From Virgisporangium aurantiacum (GTDB taxonomy: Bacteria; Actinomycetota; Actinomycetes; Mycobacteriales; Micromonosporaceae): a stretch of 64,000 nt of DNA. This document shows, piece by piece, positions 25,095 through 33,126 of the stretch. Position numbers and translations under genes: made by a program. How positions within the stretch are numbered: the first letter of the stretch is position 1; each line of letters opens with the position of its first letter. The notes beneath the pieces are model-generated. The model was given only the letters and a program-made list of their open reading frames with translations. It had not been told where the DNA came from and did no database searches. The DNA lies in the NCBI RefSeq assembly GCF_016863635.1, contig NZ_BOPG01000022.1, forward strand, positions 124,001 through 188,000, written 5' to 3'.

Positions 25095-26300
25095 ATGCCC
25101 GACATCATGGGGGCGAGCCGGGCTGCCGGCCGGTTCGGTGTGGCGCAGCTCGTGTCGGTCGAGCTTGCCGTGGTCGCCGTGGCGGCATCCGTCTACGGGC
25201 TGCCGCCGGTGGCCGCGGCCGTCAGCGGGGGCGTCACGGCGCTGGTGCTCACCATGACGCTCGGCCGGTCGGGCGGGCGGTGGATGTACGAGGTCGTGGG
25301 CGCGCAGCGGCGGCTGAGCCGGCGGCGCCGGGCGGGTTTGCGGGCCGCCGACGCGGCACCGGCGCAGCGCGCGGTGCTGGCCGCCTTCGCGCCCGATCTT
25401 TCCACCCGGACGGCCACCGACCGGGGCACCGAGATCGGTGTGGGCATGGACGAGTTCGGGTGGTTCGCCGCGATCGCGGTGGTGCCGCCCGACGGGCTGT
25501 CCCGCGATCCGGCGGCCGCGCTGCGGCTCGACTGGCTCGCCCGGTTGGCCGCCGAACCGTCGGTGCCGGCGAGCACGCTGCAGGCGGTCGTGCGGCAGGT
25601 CGACGGGCCGGCGCCCGGCGTCGATCCGGGTTCGCCGTCGGCGGCGTCGTACCGATTGCTGCGCAAGGCCCTGGGCCTGCCGCCGAGCCGCCAGATCTGG
25701 CTGGTCGCCCGGCTGGCGCCACGCGACGGCGCGCTCGCCGCGGCGGGCCGGGGCGGCGGCGAGGCCGGCGTCCACAAGGCGTTGGCGACCACGCTCAAGC
25801 GGCTCGCCACCGGTCTCGCCGAGGCCGGCCTGACCTACCGGATCCTCGACGAGGCCGCGCTGTGGGCGGCGGTCACCGTCGCGTGTGGACTGCCGGCGGC
25901 GACCGTCAGCCCGCCGCGGGAGCGCTGGTCGCGGGTCGAGGCCGGCGGCGCGGTCCACGTGTGTTTCGCGGTCCGCTCCTGGTCGACGGCGCAGCCCGCC
26001 GACGCCCTCTCCGAACTGCTCCGGCTACCTGACGCGTCGGCGGTCAGCACCGCGGTGGTCTTCGGTCCCCGCACGGTGCCGCCCTCGCCCGACGCGCCGG
26101 CACCACCCCCGGCACCCGTTCCGGTGCGGGTGCTGGTGCGGGTGGCCGCCGCCCCGGACCGGGTGACGTCGTGCGTCGACGCGTTGCAGGCGACGGCCAC
26201 GAGGCTCGACGTGAAACTGGTGCGGCTCAACGGCGAGCAGGGTGCCGCCGTCTACGCCACCGCACCGACCGGAACGACCATCGGCCTCGCGCCATGGTGA
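25095..26300 (+). CDS. eccE: Type VII secretion protein EccE
   Basis: 401 residues from ATG 25095, five bases after AAGGTG. Two N-terminal membrane helices (VAQLVSVELAVVAVAASVYG and VAAAVSGGVTALVLTMTL) are followed by the RxGRWMYEVV-like segment and a soluble domain as in EccE of ESX systems. There EccE sits at the periphery of the EccB-C-D membrane complex. Context supports it: eccB, eccD, eccC and mycP lie within 17 kb. Divergent from the Pro-rich membrane protein. Sequence conservation in EccE is low, so the call rests on topology, length and context. Confidence 0.82.
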   Translation: MPDIMGASRAAGRFGVAQLVSVELAVVAVAASVYGLPPVAAAVSGGVTALVLTMTLGRSGGRWMYEVVGAQRRLSRRRRAGLRAADAAPAQRAVLAAFAPDLSTRTATDRGTEIGVGMDEFGWFAAIAVVPPDGLSRDPAAALRLDWLARLAAEPSVPASTLQAVVRQVDGPAPGVDPGSPSAASYRLLRKALGLPPSRQIWLVARLAPRDGALAAAGRGGGEAGVHKALATTLKRLATGLAEAGLTYRILDEAALWAAVTVACGLPAATVSPPRERWSRVEAGGAVHVCFAVRSWSTAQPADALSELLRLPDASAVSTAVVFGPRTVPPSPDAPAPPPAPVPVRVLVRVAAAPDRVTSCVDALQATATRLDVKLVRLNGEQGAAVYATAPTGTTIGLAPW

Positions 26301-26316
26301 GCCATGGAGGGTTCCC

Positions 26317-27009
26317 TTGCTGACCGGCGGCGCCCGCACCACCGTTCCCGAACTGCGCGCCGACGCGCTCGCTCCCACCGTGTTCCCGGTCGACGCCGAC
26401 GGCGTCATTCTGGGCCGCGACAGCACCGGGCGCCCGGTGACGCTGCGGTTGTTCGACGCCGTGCCGCGGCGGGTGGTCTTCATCGGCGGCTGGTGGGCGG
26501 CGCAGATCCTGGTGTCGCGGTGTCTCGCCGTCGGTGCGATGGTCGCGGTCGACGCCCACAGCGTCGCCGATTCGACCGACGCCGTCGCCATCGGTGCCCA
26601 GTGGCTGGCGCTGGGCCGGTTCGCCACCGGAGCCAACGGACGGATCCGGCCGATCCCGCCGAACATCGACGAGTGGCCGGCCACCGCGGCGCAACCGGTG
26701 CTGCGGCTGCGTGACGTCGGACCGGGTGGCCCGGCATCCGACCCGCGCCGGCCGTGGCACACCGAGCTCACCGTGCTGTCGACCGTCGGGCCCGCCACGG
26801 GTCGCGCGATCGCCACCGCCGACGTCGTGCTGGTGCAACGGCTCGCGCACGCCGACGCCGACCTGGTGCGGCTGGCGCTGGAACTCGGGCCGGAGTACAC
26901 GCCGCTGCTCGGCGCGATGGAGAACGAGATGGTCGCGGCGTTCGGCGGCGGGGTCGTGCGGTACACGTGGCTCACGCCGACGCCGGTGGAGCGTCAACTG
27001 TTCGGGTGA
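26317..27009 (+). CDS. Conserved hypothetical following eccE
   Basis: 230 residues from TTG 26317, six bases after GGAGGG; no ATG is available in frame. Begins LLTGGARTTVPELRADALAPTVFPVDADGVILGRD. It has a central VVFIGGWWAAQILVSRCLAVGAMVAVDAHS segment that may be a buried strand-helix, but no clear membrane span or known motif. It lies 16 bases behind eccE, so it is co-transcribed and probably belongs to the secretion machinery. Function unknown. A strong hairpin follows. Confidence 0.75.
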   Translation: MLTGGARTTVPELRADALAPTVFPVDADGVILGRDSTGRPVTLRLFDAVPRRVVFIGGWWAAQILVSRCLAVGAMVAVDAHSVADSTDAVAIGAQWLALGRFATGANGRIRPIPPNIDEWPATAAQPVLRLRDVGPGGPASDPRRPWHTELTVLSTVGPATGRAIATADVVLVQRLAHADADLVRLALELGPEYTPLLGAMENEMVAAFGGGVVRYTWLTPTPVERQLFG

Positions 27010-27016
27010 GAGCAGC

Positions 27017-27053
27017 CCGTGGCCCGGGCGGTGAACGACCGCCCGGGCCACGG
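27017..27053. terminator. Bidirectional hairpin terminator
   Basis: Perfect 16-bp stem CCGTGGCCCGGGCGGT and its complement around the 5-base loop GAACG, placed between the convergent genes ending at 27009 (+) and 27066 (-). No T-run, as is usual in high-GC actinobacteria. Confidence 0.9.
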
Positions 27054-27065
27054 TGGGGGTGGCGA

Positions 27066-28433
27066 TCAGGTCGCGGAACAGCCCGACGCGCTGCTCGGGC
27101 CGGTGCCGGTGCCCTGGAAGCCGAACTGCGTCGACTGCCCGGCGTTCACCCGGCCGTTGTAGCTGACGTTCGAGAACGAGGTGCCGTTGCGGGTGGTGCT
27201 CCAGGCATTGGTGACATTGGCCGCCGACGGGATCGACACCGTCCAGCCGTTGATGGTCGACGACCCGGCGGTGACCGTCACCGTGGCGACGTACCCGCCG
27301 TTCCACTGGTTCAACGAGATCGACGCCGAGCATCCGCCGGGCGTGCCCGGGTTCGACGGGCTGGAACTCGACGGGCCCGGGTTCCCCGGGGTGCTGCTGC
27401 TGGGGTTCTGCGGCTGGCCGTTGTTCAGCGCGGTGAGCACCGAGTTGTACGCCGCCTTCTTGTTGCCGCTGCCGTCGAACAGCAGCGGGGTCTGCGAGGC
27501 GCGCCACGAGTCGCTGTCGCGGATGCCCCACACCGTGATGCCGTTGCAGCGCGCGACGGCGAGGCAGTCGGTGACGACGCCCGAGTACCAGGCCGGTGTC
27601 GCGTTCTGGATGTCGAGCTCGGTGATCTGCACGTCGACGCCGAGCGCCGCGAAGCTCGACAGCGTGGTGCGGTAGTTCGACGGGTACGGCGACTGCTGGT
27701 TCATGTGCGACTGGAAACCGACGCAGTCGATCGGGACGCCGCGCTGCTTGAAGTCCTGCACCATGCGGTACACGGCCTTGGTCTTGGCGTGGGTCCAGTC
27801 GTCGGTGTTGTAGTCGTTGTAGCAGAGCTTCGCGCCCGGGTCGGCGGCCCGCGCCGTGCGGAACGCCACCTCGATCCAGTCGTTGCCGGTGCGCTGCAGG
27901 TTGGAGTCGCGCCGGCCGCCGCCGCTGCCGTCGGCGAACGCCTCGTTGACGACGTCCCACGAGTCGATCTGGCCGCGGAAGTGGGTGGCCACCTGCGTGA
28001 CGTGGTTGATCATCGCGTTGCGCAGCGCCGTGCCCTCCATGCCCGCCGCCCAACCGGGCTGCTGCGAGTGCCAGGCCAGCGCGTGTCCCCGGACCTTCGC
28101 GCCGCGCGACCGCGCCTGGTTGACGATCTGGTCGGAACTGCTGTAGTTGAAGGAGTTCTGGGACGGCTCGGTGGCGTCCCACTTCATCTCGTTCTCCGGC
28201 GTGACGCTGTTGAACTCGCGGTTCAGGATCGTCGTGTACACCGAATCGCTGAGCTTGTACGCGGCGACGGCCGTGCCGAAGTAGCGGCCGCCGCGCTCTG
28301 CGGCCGACGCGCCCAGGGTGGTGGCGGCGCTGGCCGATCCGGGCAGGAACACGGTGCCGGTGACGGCGAGTGCGCCGGCGGCGGCGATGGCGAGGACGGT
28401 TCTGCGGCGGAAACTGAGGGGGATCCCCTGCAT
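27066..28433 (-). CDS. Secreted GH10 endo-xylanase with C-terminal CBM2
   Basis: 455 residues from ATG 28433 (ribosome site GGAG six bases before); ATG 28445 is possible. The signal SFRRRTVLAIAAAGALAVTG is Tat-like. GH10 catalytic domain about 45-345: FNSVTPENEMKWDATEP, GHALAWHSQQPGW, acid/base Glu164 in DVVNEAF, nucleophile Glu272 in ITELDI. A Ser/Pro linker leads to a CBM2 (about 365-455; CSASISLNQWNGGYVATVTV ... GWTVSIP), which binds cellulose or xylan. It hydrolyses beta-1,4-xylan outside the cell. The gene sits inside the type VII locus but carries its own export signal. Confidence 0.95.
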   Translation of the reverse strand: MQGIPLSFRRRTVLAIAAAGALAVTGTVFLPGSASAATTLGASAAERGGRYFGTAVAAYKLSDSVYTTILNREFNSVTPENEMKWDATEPSQNSFNYSSSDQIVNQARSRGAKVRGHALAWHSQQPGWAAGMEGTALRNAMINHVTQVATHFRGQIDSWDVVNEAFADGSGGGRRDSNLQRTGNDWIEVAFRTARAADPGAKLCYNDYNTDDWTHAKTKAVYRMVQDFKQRGVPIDCVGFQSHMNQQSPYPSNYRTTLSSFAALGVDVQITELDIQNATPAWYSGVVTDCLAVARCNGITVWGIRDSDSWRASQTPLLFDGSGNKKAAYNSVLTALNNGQPQNPSSSTPGNPGPSSSSPSNPGTPGGCSASISLNQWNGGYVATVTVTAGSSTINGWTVSIPSAANVTNAWSTTRNGTSFSNVSYNGRVNAGQSTQFGFQGTGTGPSSASGCSAT

Positions 28434-28608
28434 TCCTGGCTCCATTCCGGGGTGGCGGCCGGCCCGGAATGACGTGCGCTCCGGCCCGGCCCGGTGACGC
28501 GGGCGGGACGAGGCGGCTCGCCAGCGGCGGCGGGCACCGTGGGAGGAGGGCGGAGCATCGACCTCAGTAGATGGAGGATCGCAGGCGGGATCCGGAGCCG
28601 TCAATTAC

Positions 28609-28635
28609 TTTCGGAAAACTTTCGAAGCAATTTCG
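28609..28635 (-). promoter_or_regulatory. Three phased CGAAA repeats upstream of xylanase
   Basis: TTTCG occurs at 28609, 28620 and 28631, exactly 11 bases apart, in the 207-bp region before the xylanase. On the coding strand these read CGAAA. Repeated (C/T)GAAA motifs are known from Streptomyces xylanase promoters. This AT-rich patch is the only one in the gap and probably contains the regulated promoter. Confidence 0.55.
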
Positions 28636-28640
28636 AGGTG

Positions 28641-29750
28641 TCACCCGGACGACGATCCCGAGGGCGATCCCGAAGGCGGGTCCGAGCCGTTCACGACGGC
28701 TTCCGGCGGTTCGGCGCCGCCCTCGCCGGCGGTCACCCAGGCCGCGCCGTTGCCGGTCCACCAGTCGGCGCCCTCCTCGACGCCGGCGCCGGTCCCGGCG
28801 CCGCCGCCCGGCTGGTGGCCGATCACCCCGGCGCCGGCCATCATCATCGGCATGGCGCCGCCGGCCGCCGCGGCCGACGCGGCACCGGCCGCGGCGCCGC
28901 CGGGCGGCACGGTGCCCACCGAACCCTTCGCCGCCCCGGCCAGACCCGGTGCCGCACCGGACAGCATCGCCGCCGGAACCGGACCACCGATCGGCCCGCC
29001 CGGAACCGCACCGGCCGCGAAGGCGAGGCCGGCGACGCCGGGAACCTGACCGGCCGGGCCGCGCATCCCCAGATCGGAGACGCCGGCCAGCCCGCCGGTC
29101 GCCGCTCCGTCCGCGACCCGGCCGGGCTCCTCGGGAACGTTCACGACGGCACCCGGCATGCCGGCCGGCGCGTCCGGGATCGCGGCGGGCCAGTTGGCCT
29201 GGTCGACCACGCCGTAGAGGGCGGCCAGTTCGGCCACCAGGGTCACCATCCGCTCGTGCGCGGCGGACCGCTCCTCCGCCGTGGGCACGTGTCCGAGCGA
29301 GGAGCCGAGCACCGCCTCCGGCGTCGACCACCCGGTCGCCGCGCTGAGCAACGCGGCCCGGACCGCCACGGAATCGGCGCCGGCCGCCACGGGCACGGCC
29401 GGGTTGGGCCCGACCGGATTCGGCTGGGCCTGCCGCTGCGCCTCGGCCAGCGCCCGGGACATCGCCTCCGCGCCGACGCCGATGCTGGCCGCCTCGTCGG
29501 CGAGTTCCTGTGCGTACGTCGCGATCAGCCCGATCCGGCTCGCGAACTCGTCGCTGCCCTCCCCGGTCCAGCGGGCGGCGAGCCCGGTCAGGTCCCGGCG
29601 CAGCCTGGTGGACAGGGTGGCGGCGGTGGCGCCGGCCCGGCGCCACGCGTCGGCCTGGCGGGAGAGCACGGCCGGCGAGCCGTGGAGCAGCTGCCGGTAC
29701 AACTCGTCGTGGCTGTAGCGGTTGTAGCGCTGGTAGTACTCGTCAGGCAT
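28641..29750 (-). CDS. Type VII substrate-like protein: helical N-terminus, Gly/Pro-rich C-terminus
   Basis: 369 residues from ATG 29750; overlaps the upstream gene by 8 bases. The N-terminal about 130 residues are helical and PPE/WXG-like, with tryptophans in LSRQADAWRRAGATAATLSTRLRRDLTGLAARWTGEGSDEFASRI; the WTG turn fits W-x-G. The rest is Gly/Ala/Pro-rich (GGPIGGPVPAAMLSG, AMPMMMAGAGVIGHQPGGGAG) and ends in an acidic Trp segment ADWWTGNGAAWVTAGEG. Architecture parallels the products at 37788 and 39458. Likely exported by the Ecc complex; no Sec signal is seen. Function unknown. Confidence 0.75.
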   Translation of the reverse strand: MPDEYYQRYNRYSHDELYRQLLHGSPAVLSRQADAWRRAGATAATLSTRLRRDLTGLAARWTGEGSDEFASRIGLIATYAQELADEAASIGVGAEAMSRALAEAQRQAQPNPVGPNPAVPVAAGADSVAVRAALLSAATGWSTPEAVLGSSLGHVPTAEERSAAHERMVTLVAELAALYGVVDQANWPAAIPDAPAGMPGAVVNVPEEPGRVADGAATGGLAGVSDLGMRGPAGQVPGVAGLAFAAGAVPGGPIGGPVPAAMLSGAAPGLAGAAKGSVGTVPPGGAAAGAASAAAAGGAMPMMMAGAGVIGHQPGGGAGTGAGVEEGADWWTGNGAAWVTAGEGGAEPPEAVVNGSDPPSGSPSGSSSG

Positions 29751-30114
29751 GGCGCGCCGTCCCCGGGTCGAGAGCGTCGTTCACCGGCCGCACCGCGTCG
29801 CGGATCTCCGCCGGATCGGCGCCGGCCAGGTCGTCGGCCGAGCGGTACCGCTGCGCGATCGTCATGGCCGCGTTCTCCGCGGCGGTCAGCGCGCTGATCA
29901 GCCGGTCGAGCCGGGTGACGTACTCGCGGCGGAGGCCGTCGAGCCGGGTCGCCGTGCGGGCGGCGTCGTCGAAACGGCCCAGCGCGGGCAGGTCCGCGGC
30001 CGGCGCGGTCGTCAACGCCAGGCGCGCCGAGTACGACTCGTCGAGCCGGGCTTGCAGGTAGGTACGGAAGTCGTCGATCGAGTACGGATCGACGAAGAGC
30101 GAGTTCCCAGCCAT
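29743..30114 (-). CDS. WXG100-like partner with YxxxD export motif
   Basis: 123 residues from ATG 30114 (MAGNSLFVDPYSIDDFRTYLQARLDESY); the longer upstream frame lacks support. Predicted to be two long helices. The second ends QRYRSADDLAGADPAEIR, where YRSAD matches the YxxxD/E type VII secretion signal. It overlaps the large 28641 protein, so the two probably form the heterodimer that the system exports. First gene of its operon, with the shared ECF-like promoter and dyad upstream. The canonical W-x-G turn is not present. Confidence 0.78.
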   Translation of the reverse strand: MAGNSLFVDPYSIDDFRTYLQARLDESYSARLALTTAPAADLPALGRFDDAARTATRLDGLRREYVTRLDRLISALTAAENAAMTIAQRYRSADDLAGADPAEIRDAVRPVNDALDPGTARHA

Positions 30115-30156
30115 GCGGCCATCCCCGGTGACGAGTAGCGGTCCGACATGACAAGC

Positions 30157-30183
30157 CACGGACGCCACGGCGTTCCGGTTCAC
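30157..30183 (-). promoter_or_regulatory. T7SS substrate promoter motif, copy 1
   Basis: On the minus strand GTGAACCG (30183-30176), 14 bases, then CCGTGGCTT. The downstream box lies 42 bases before the ATG at 30114. It matches TTGAACCG-N14/15-CCGTG found before three other substrate operons. The AAC upstream element and CGT downstream element are ECF-sigma-like. Confidence 0.55.
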
Positions 30184-30199
30184 TGGCAGCAGCTAGTTT

Positions 30200-30217
30200 G
30201 TCGCCGAGGGAGGCGAC
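30200..30217 (-). promoter_or_regulatory. Dyad GTCGCC-N6-GGCGAC, copy 1
   Basis: Reads GTCGCCTCCCTCGGCGAC followed by AAA on the minus strand. It lies exactly 85 bases upstream of the start codon at 30114 and 16 bases upstream of the -35-like box. A second copy has the same 85-base spacing at 40922. It follows directly on the eccB stop codon, so a terminator role is an alternative. Confidence 0.55.
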
Positions 30218-30218
30218 C

Positions 30219-31655
30219 TCATGAACCGGCCGATGTCGATGGACCGGTCGGTGCCGCCGGCGGCGCGATGAACAGCGTCGCCGCCTGCGGGTCCAACGAG
30301 GGACCGGTGGGCACCAGCGCGAGCAGGGCGGCCGGGATCGACACCGGGGTCACCTTCCCGTACCCGAGCGACTGCCGGACCTTGTCGGCGGCGTCGATCG
30401 GCATCGGGTACTTGAGGCCCTGATCGGTGATCAGGTACGTGGTGCCGGTGGCCGCGCCCGGCGGCGGCAGCAGCCGCACCAGCGTGGCCCGCCCGCCGGG
30501 CAGGACCACCCGGTCGGCGGTGCGTACGCCGTCGGCGCCGACCTGCGCCGGCGGCGCGGCCTCGGGCGCCAGCCGGGCCTCGCCGCTGACGGCGGTGTAC
30601 GTCTGGACGACCACCGGTTGGTCGGCGGCCGGCGCGCCCCGGTACAGCGCGCACAGCATCGGGTACCGCGGGCCGTCGCGCGGCACGGTCGGCACCTCGG
30701 CGGGGAACCCGGGTGGCTCTGCCTGATCACTGGACAAGACGCGACCGGCCTCGGCCGCCGTCGTCTCGGTGGCCGCCGCCCCCGCGGCCGTCATCAACCG
30801 GGCCGTCACCGCGCCCACCGGGCTCAACCCGTTGGGCGTCATCACGTAGTACTGCTCGCCGGCCCGGAACAGCTGCCCGACCGTGGTCTGCGCGCCGCCG
30901 ACGGTGATCGAGGTGCGGTCGCCGGTGCCGGGTACCGCCGGCGCGGCCAGGTCCGGACCGGCCGGCACCGCGTTGAGCAGGCCGTCGGCGACCGGCGCCA
31001 CCGGTACCCCGGCCCACCCGAGCGCGGCGACGGTGGCGTTGTCGCGGATCCGCAGCCGGCGGTCCCGGTAGATCAGGTACCGGTCACCGCCGTCGGTCGC
31101 GACGAGCAGCCCGGCCTTCGGGTCCACCGCGGTTCCACCGGCCGGCTCCGAGCCGACGAACAGGAACGTCGCCGGCACCTCGGAGGACGGCGAACGGGGC
31201 GCGCTGCACACCGTCCACGGAAGTTTCACCAGCGCGGCGGCCGCGGGCAGTTCGTCGGGCAGGCCCTCGATGCCCACCGCCCGGCCGCGCGGGATCTCGC
31301 GCAACGAGTTCTGCGACATGGTCCGCACGGTCAGGTCGTCGGTGCCCGCGATGAGCCGGGCGGAGGTCCAGTTCAGCACCGGATGCAACCGCCCCTGCAG
31401 GTACAGGAACTTCGCCCCGTTCTCGCGCACCAGGATCAGCGAGTTCTCGGCCGGCGTGCGCCCGCCGGGACGCACCAGGCCGTAGATGCCGACGGCGGCG
31501 AAGACCAGCGCGGCGATGAGCAGGCCACCGAACACGGCCAGCGCGAACCGCCGCATCGGCCGCTCGTTGGTCTCCGGCTCGCCCAGCACCAGCCCGCCGA
31601 CGATCCGGCGCGTCAGGAACCGGTATGCCTGAAGCTGTTCGCGCCGGCTCTGCAT
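30219..31655 (-). CDS. eccB: Type VII secretion protein EccB
   Basis: 478 residues. The N-terminus MQSRREQLQAYRFLTRRIVGGLVLGEPETNERPMRRFALAVFGGLLIAALVFAAVGIYG is the EccB signature: short cytoplasmic segment then a single helix. The large periplasmic domain includes NSLILVRENGAKFLYLQGRLHPVLNWTSARLI and GDRYLIYRDRRLRI, plus a paired Cys (VCSAPR ... LCALYRG). EccB forms the external part of the ESX pore. It lies 4 bases downstream of eccD in the same operon. Confidence 0.95.
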   Translation of the reverse strand: MQSRREQLQAYRFLTRRIVGGLVLGEPETNERPMRRFALAVFGGLLIAALVFAAVGIYGLVRPGGRTPAENSLILVRENGAKFLYLQGRLHPVLNWTSARLIAGTDDLTVRTMSQNSLREIPRGRAVGIEGLPDELPAAAALVKLPWTVCSAPRSPSSEVPATFLFVGSEPAGGTAVDPKAGLLVATDGGDRYLIYRDRRLRIRDNATVAALGWAGVPVAPVADGLLNAVPAGPDLAAPAVPGTGDRTSITVGGAQTTVGQLFRAGEQYYVMTPNGLSPVGAVTARLMTAAGAAATETTAAEAGRVLSSDQAEPPGFPAEVPTVPRDGPRYPMLCALYRGAPAADQPVVVQTYTAVSGEARLAPEAAPPAQVGADGVRTADRVVLPGGRATLVRLLPPPGAATGTTYLITDQGLKYPMPIDAADKVRQSLGYGKVTPVSIPAALLALVPTGPSLDPQAATLFIAPPAAPTGPSTSAGS

Positions 31656-31659
31656 GCGG

Positions 31660-33042
31660 CTACCCCCGGATCCCGCGGATCCAGGCGTACAGCCCGCTGA
31701 CCCAGATCGCCATCGGCACGATCCCGAGAATGAGCACGATCTCCAGGACGTCGAGCGCGCGGCCCCACCACGGCGAGTTGGGCCGCTTCCCGCCCGCCAT
31801 CGCGAAGCCGAAGTGGATGCCGGCCACCGCGATCACGGCGAGCAGGACACCGGTCAACCGCGCGACCGGACCGACCGAGAGGTAGAGCGTCACCAGCACG
31901 GCGGCCAGCGCGACGGCGCCGCCGGCCAGCAGCGGCAACCGCAGCCGGGCGCCCAGGTACCAGCGCGCCCGCGACGTCAGCAGGATCCCCAGCGCCGCGC
32001 CCAGCACCAGCCCGCGCCAGTCGGCGGTGGCGACCACGGCGGCGCCGGCCGCGACGATGACGGCCAACGCCGTGACCATCCCGGCGAGCAGCTCGTCGGC
32101 GCGCCGGCTCCGCGCCAGCACCCGCTCGCCGTCGACGGTCTCGGTGTCCTGGCGCAGCTCCTCCCGCTCGGCCGGCAGCGACGGAACGGGCAGGCCGGCC
32201 AGCCGGTACGCGATCATCGGCTGCGCCGGCAGCGTGGCCAGCACGACCAGCAGCGTGACCGCCGCGGCGGGCACCGGACCCACCTCGAGCGCGACCGCGG
32301 TGGCCGTGCCCAGCACGGCCGCCCCGGCGACGGCACCGGCCGACAGGAACATCGGCGTGGCCGCGTGGCCGATGCCGATCGACGCCAGGGCCGCGGCGAG
32401 CAGGGCCGCGGTGACGGCGACGAGCAGGTGCGGACCGGCCAGCTCGCCGACGGTGCGGTCACCGGCCAGCACGAGCAGGCCACCGACCGCGGCGTACACG
32501 ATCGCGACCAGACCCACCGCGCGGGCCGCGTCCTGGTCTCCCAGCGCCCGGGACAGGATCGTGGCGATCCCGATCAGGATCGCGGCGCCGGCCAGGCCGA
32601 CCACGCCGCCGGCCAGTTGCGGCGGACCGGCCAGCAGGGTGACGGCCGCGCCGCCGAGCAGCGCCAGCACCGCCACCACGAGCCCGTACCGCCGGGTCCG
32701 CGACGCGGTCCAGCGGCTCGGCTGGTCGCGGGTGGCGGTGGCGACCGCGTCGATGACGTCGTCGTACACCAGCACCGGTGCCTCGTCGCCGCGCGGGCGC
32801 AGGTACAGCACGTCGCCGTCGCGGACCTCCAGCTGGGCCGGCGTGTGCGAGCCGTCGAGCACCAGACCGTCGAGGCGGGCCAGGGTCCAGCCGTGCTGGG
32901 CGGCCGGGTCGTCGCCCAGGTCGGTGCCGGCGTAGCGCAGCAGGACGGGCAGCATCTCGGCCACCGGCACGTCGGCGGGCAACGCGAGGTCGACCCGGCT
33001 GCGCGGCGCGACGATGGTGACTCGGCTGATCCCGCCAACCAC
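31660..33042 (-). CDS. eccD: Type VII secretion protein EccD
   Basis: 460 residues from GTG 33042 with GGAGG about 7 bases upstream. The N-terminal ubiquitin-like YukD domain (about 1-85: SRVTIVAPRSRVDLALPADVPVAEMLPVLLRYAG ... VRDGDVLYLRPRGDE) is followed by eleven or so membrane helices from residue 120 on, as in EccD, which forms the membrane vestibule of the ESX complex. Divergent from eccC across 84 bp that include the AT-rich GATATATTAG. Confidence 0.95.
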   Translation of the reverse strand: MVGGISRVTIVAPRSRVDLALPADVPVAEMLPVLLRYAGTDLGDDPAAQHGWTLARLDGLVLDGSHTPAQLEVRDGDVLYLRPRGDEAPVLVYDDVIDAVATATRDQPSRWTASRTRRYGLVVAVLALLGGAAVTLLAGPPQLAGGVVGLAGAAILIGIATILSRALGDQDAARAVGLVAIVYAAVGGLLVLAGDRTVGELAGPHLLVAVTAALLAAALASIGIGHAATPMFLSAGAVAGAAVLGTATAVALEVGPVPAAAVTLLVVLATLPAQPMIAYRLAGLPVPSLPAEREELRQDTETVDGERVLARSRRADELLAGMVTALAVIVAAGAAVVATADWRGLVLGAALGILLTSRARWYLGARLRLPLLAGGAVALAAVLVTLYLSVGPVARLTGVLLAVIAVAGIHFGFAMAGGKRPNSPWWGRALDVLEIVLILGIVPMAIWVSGLYAWIRGIRG

Positions 33043-33126
33043 GCGAGACCTCCTCTGCGCGCGTTCATCGGCCGGTGACTGCGCTCGATATATTAGCGGG
33101 ATCTTCGACCTCCAAGGCGGTACGTC

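Noticed and set aside
27066..28433. Xylanase as a type VII substrate because of its location
   Set aside because: It has its own twin-arginine/Sec-type signal peptide, no helical WXG-like partner, and lacks the shared substrate promoter motif.
30221..30271. Sixteen-codon plus-strand ORF after the dyad at 30200
   Set aside because: It is wholly antisense to the eccB end and has no ribosome site. The dyad is better explained by the minus-strand operon, given the matching 85-base spacing.
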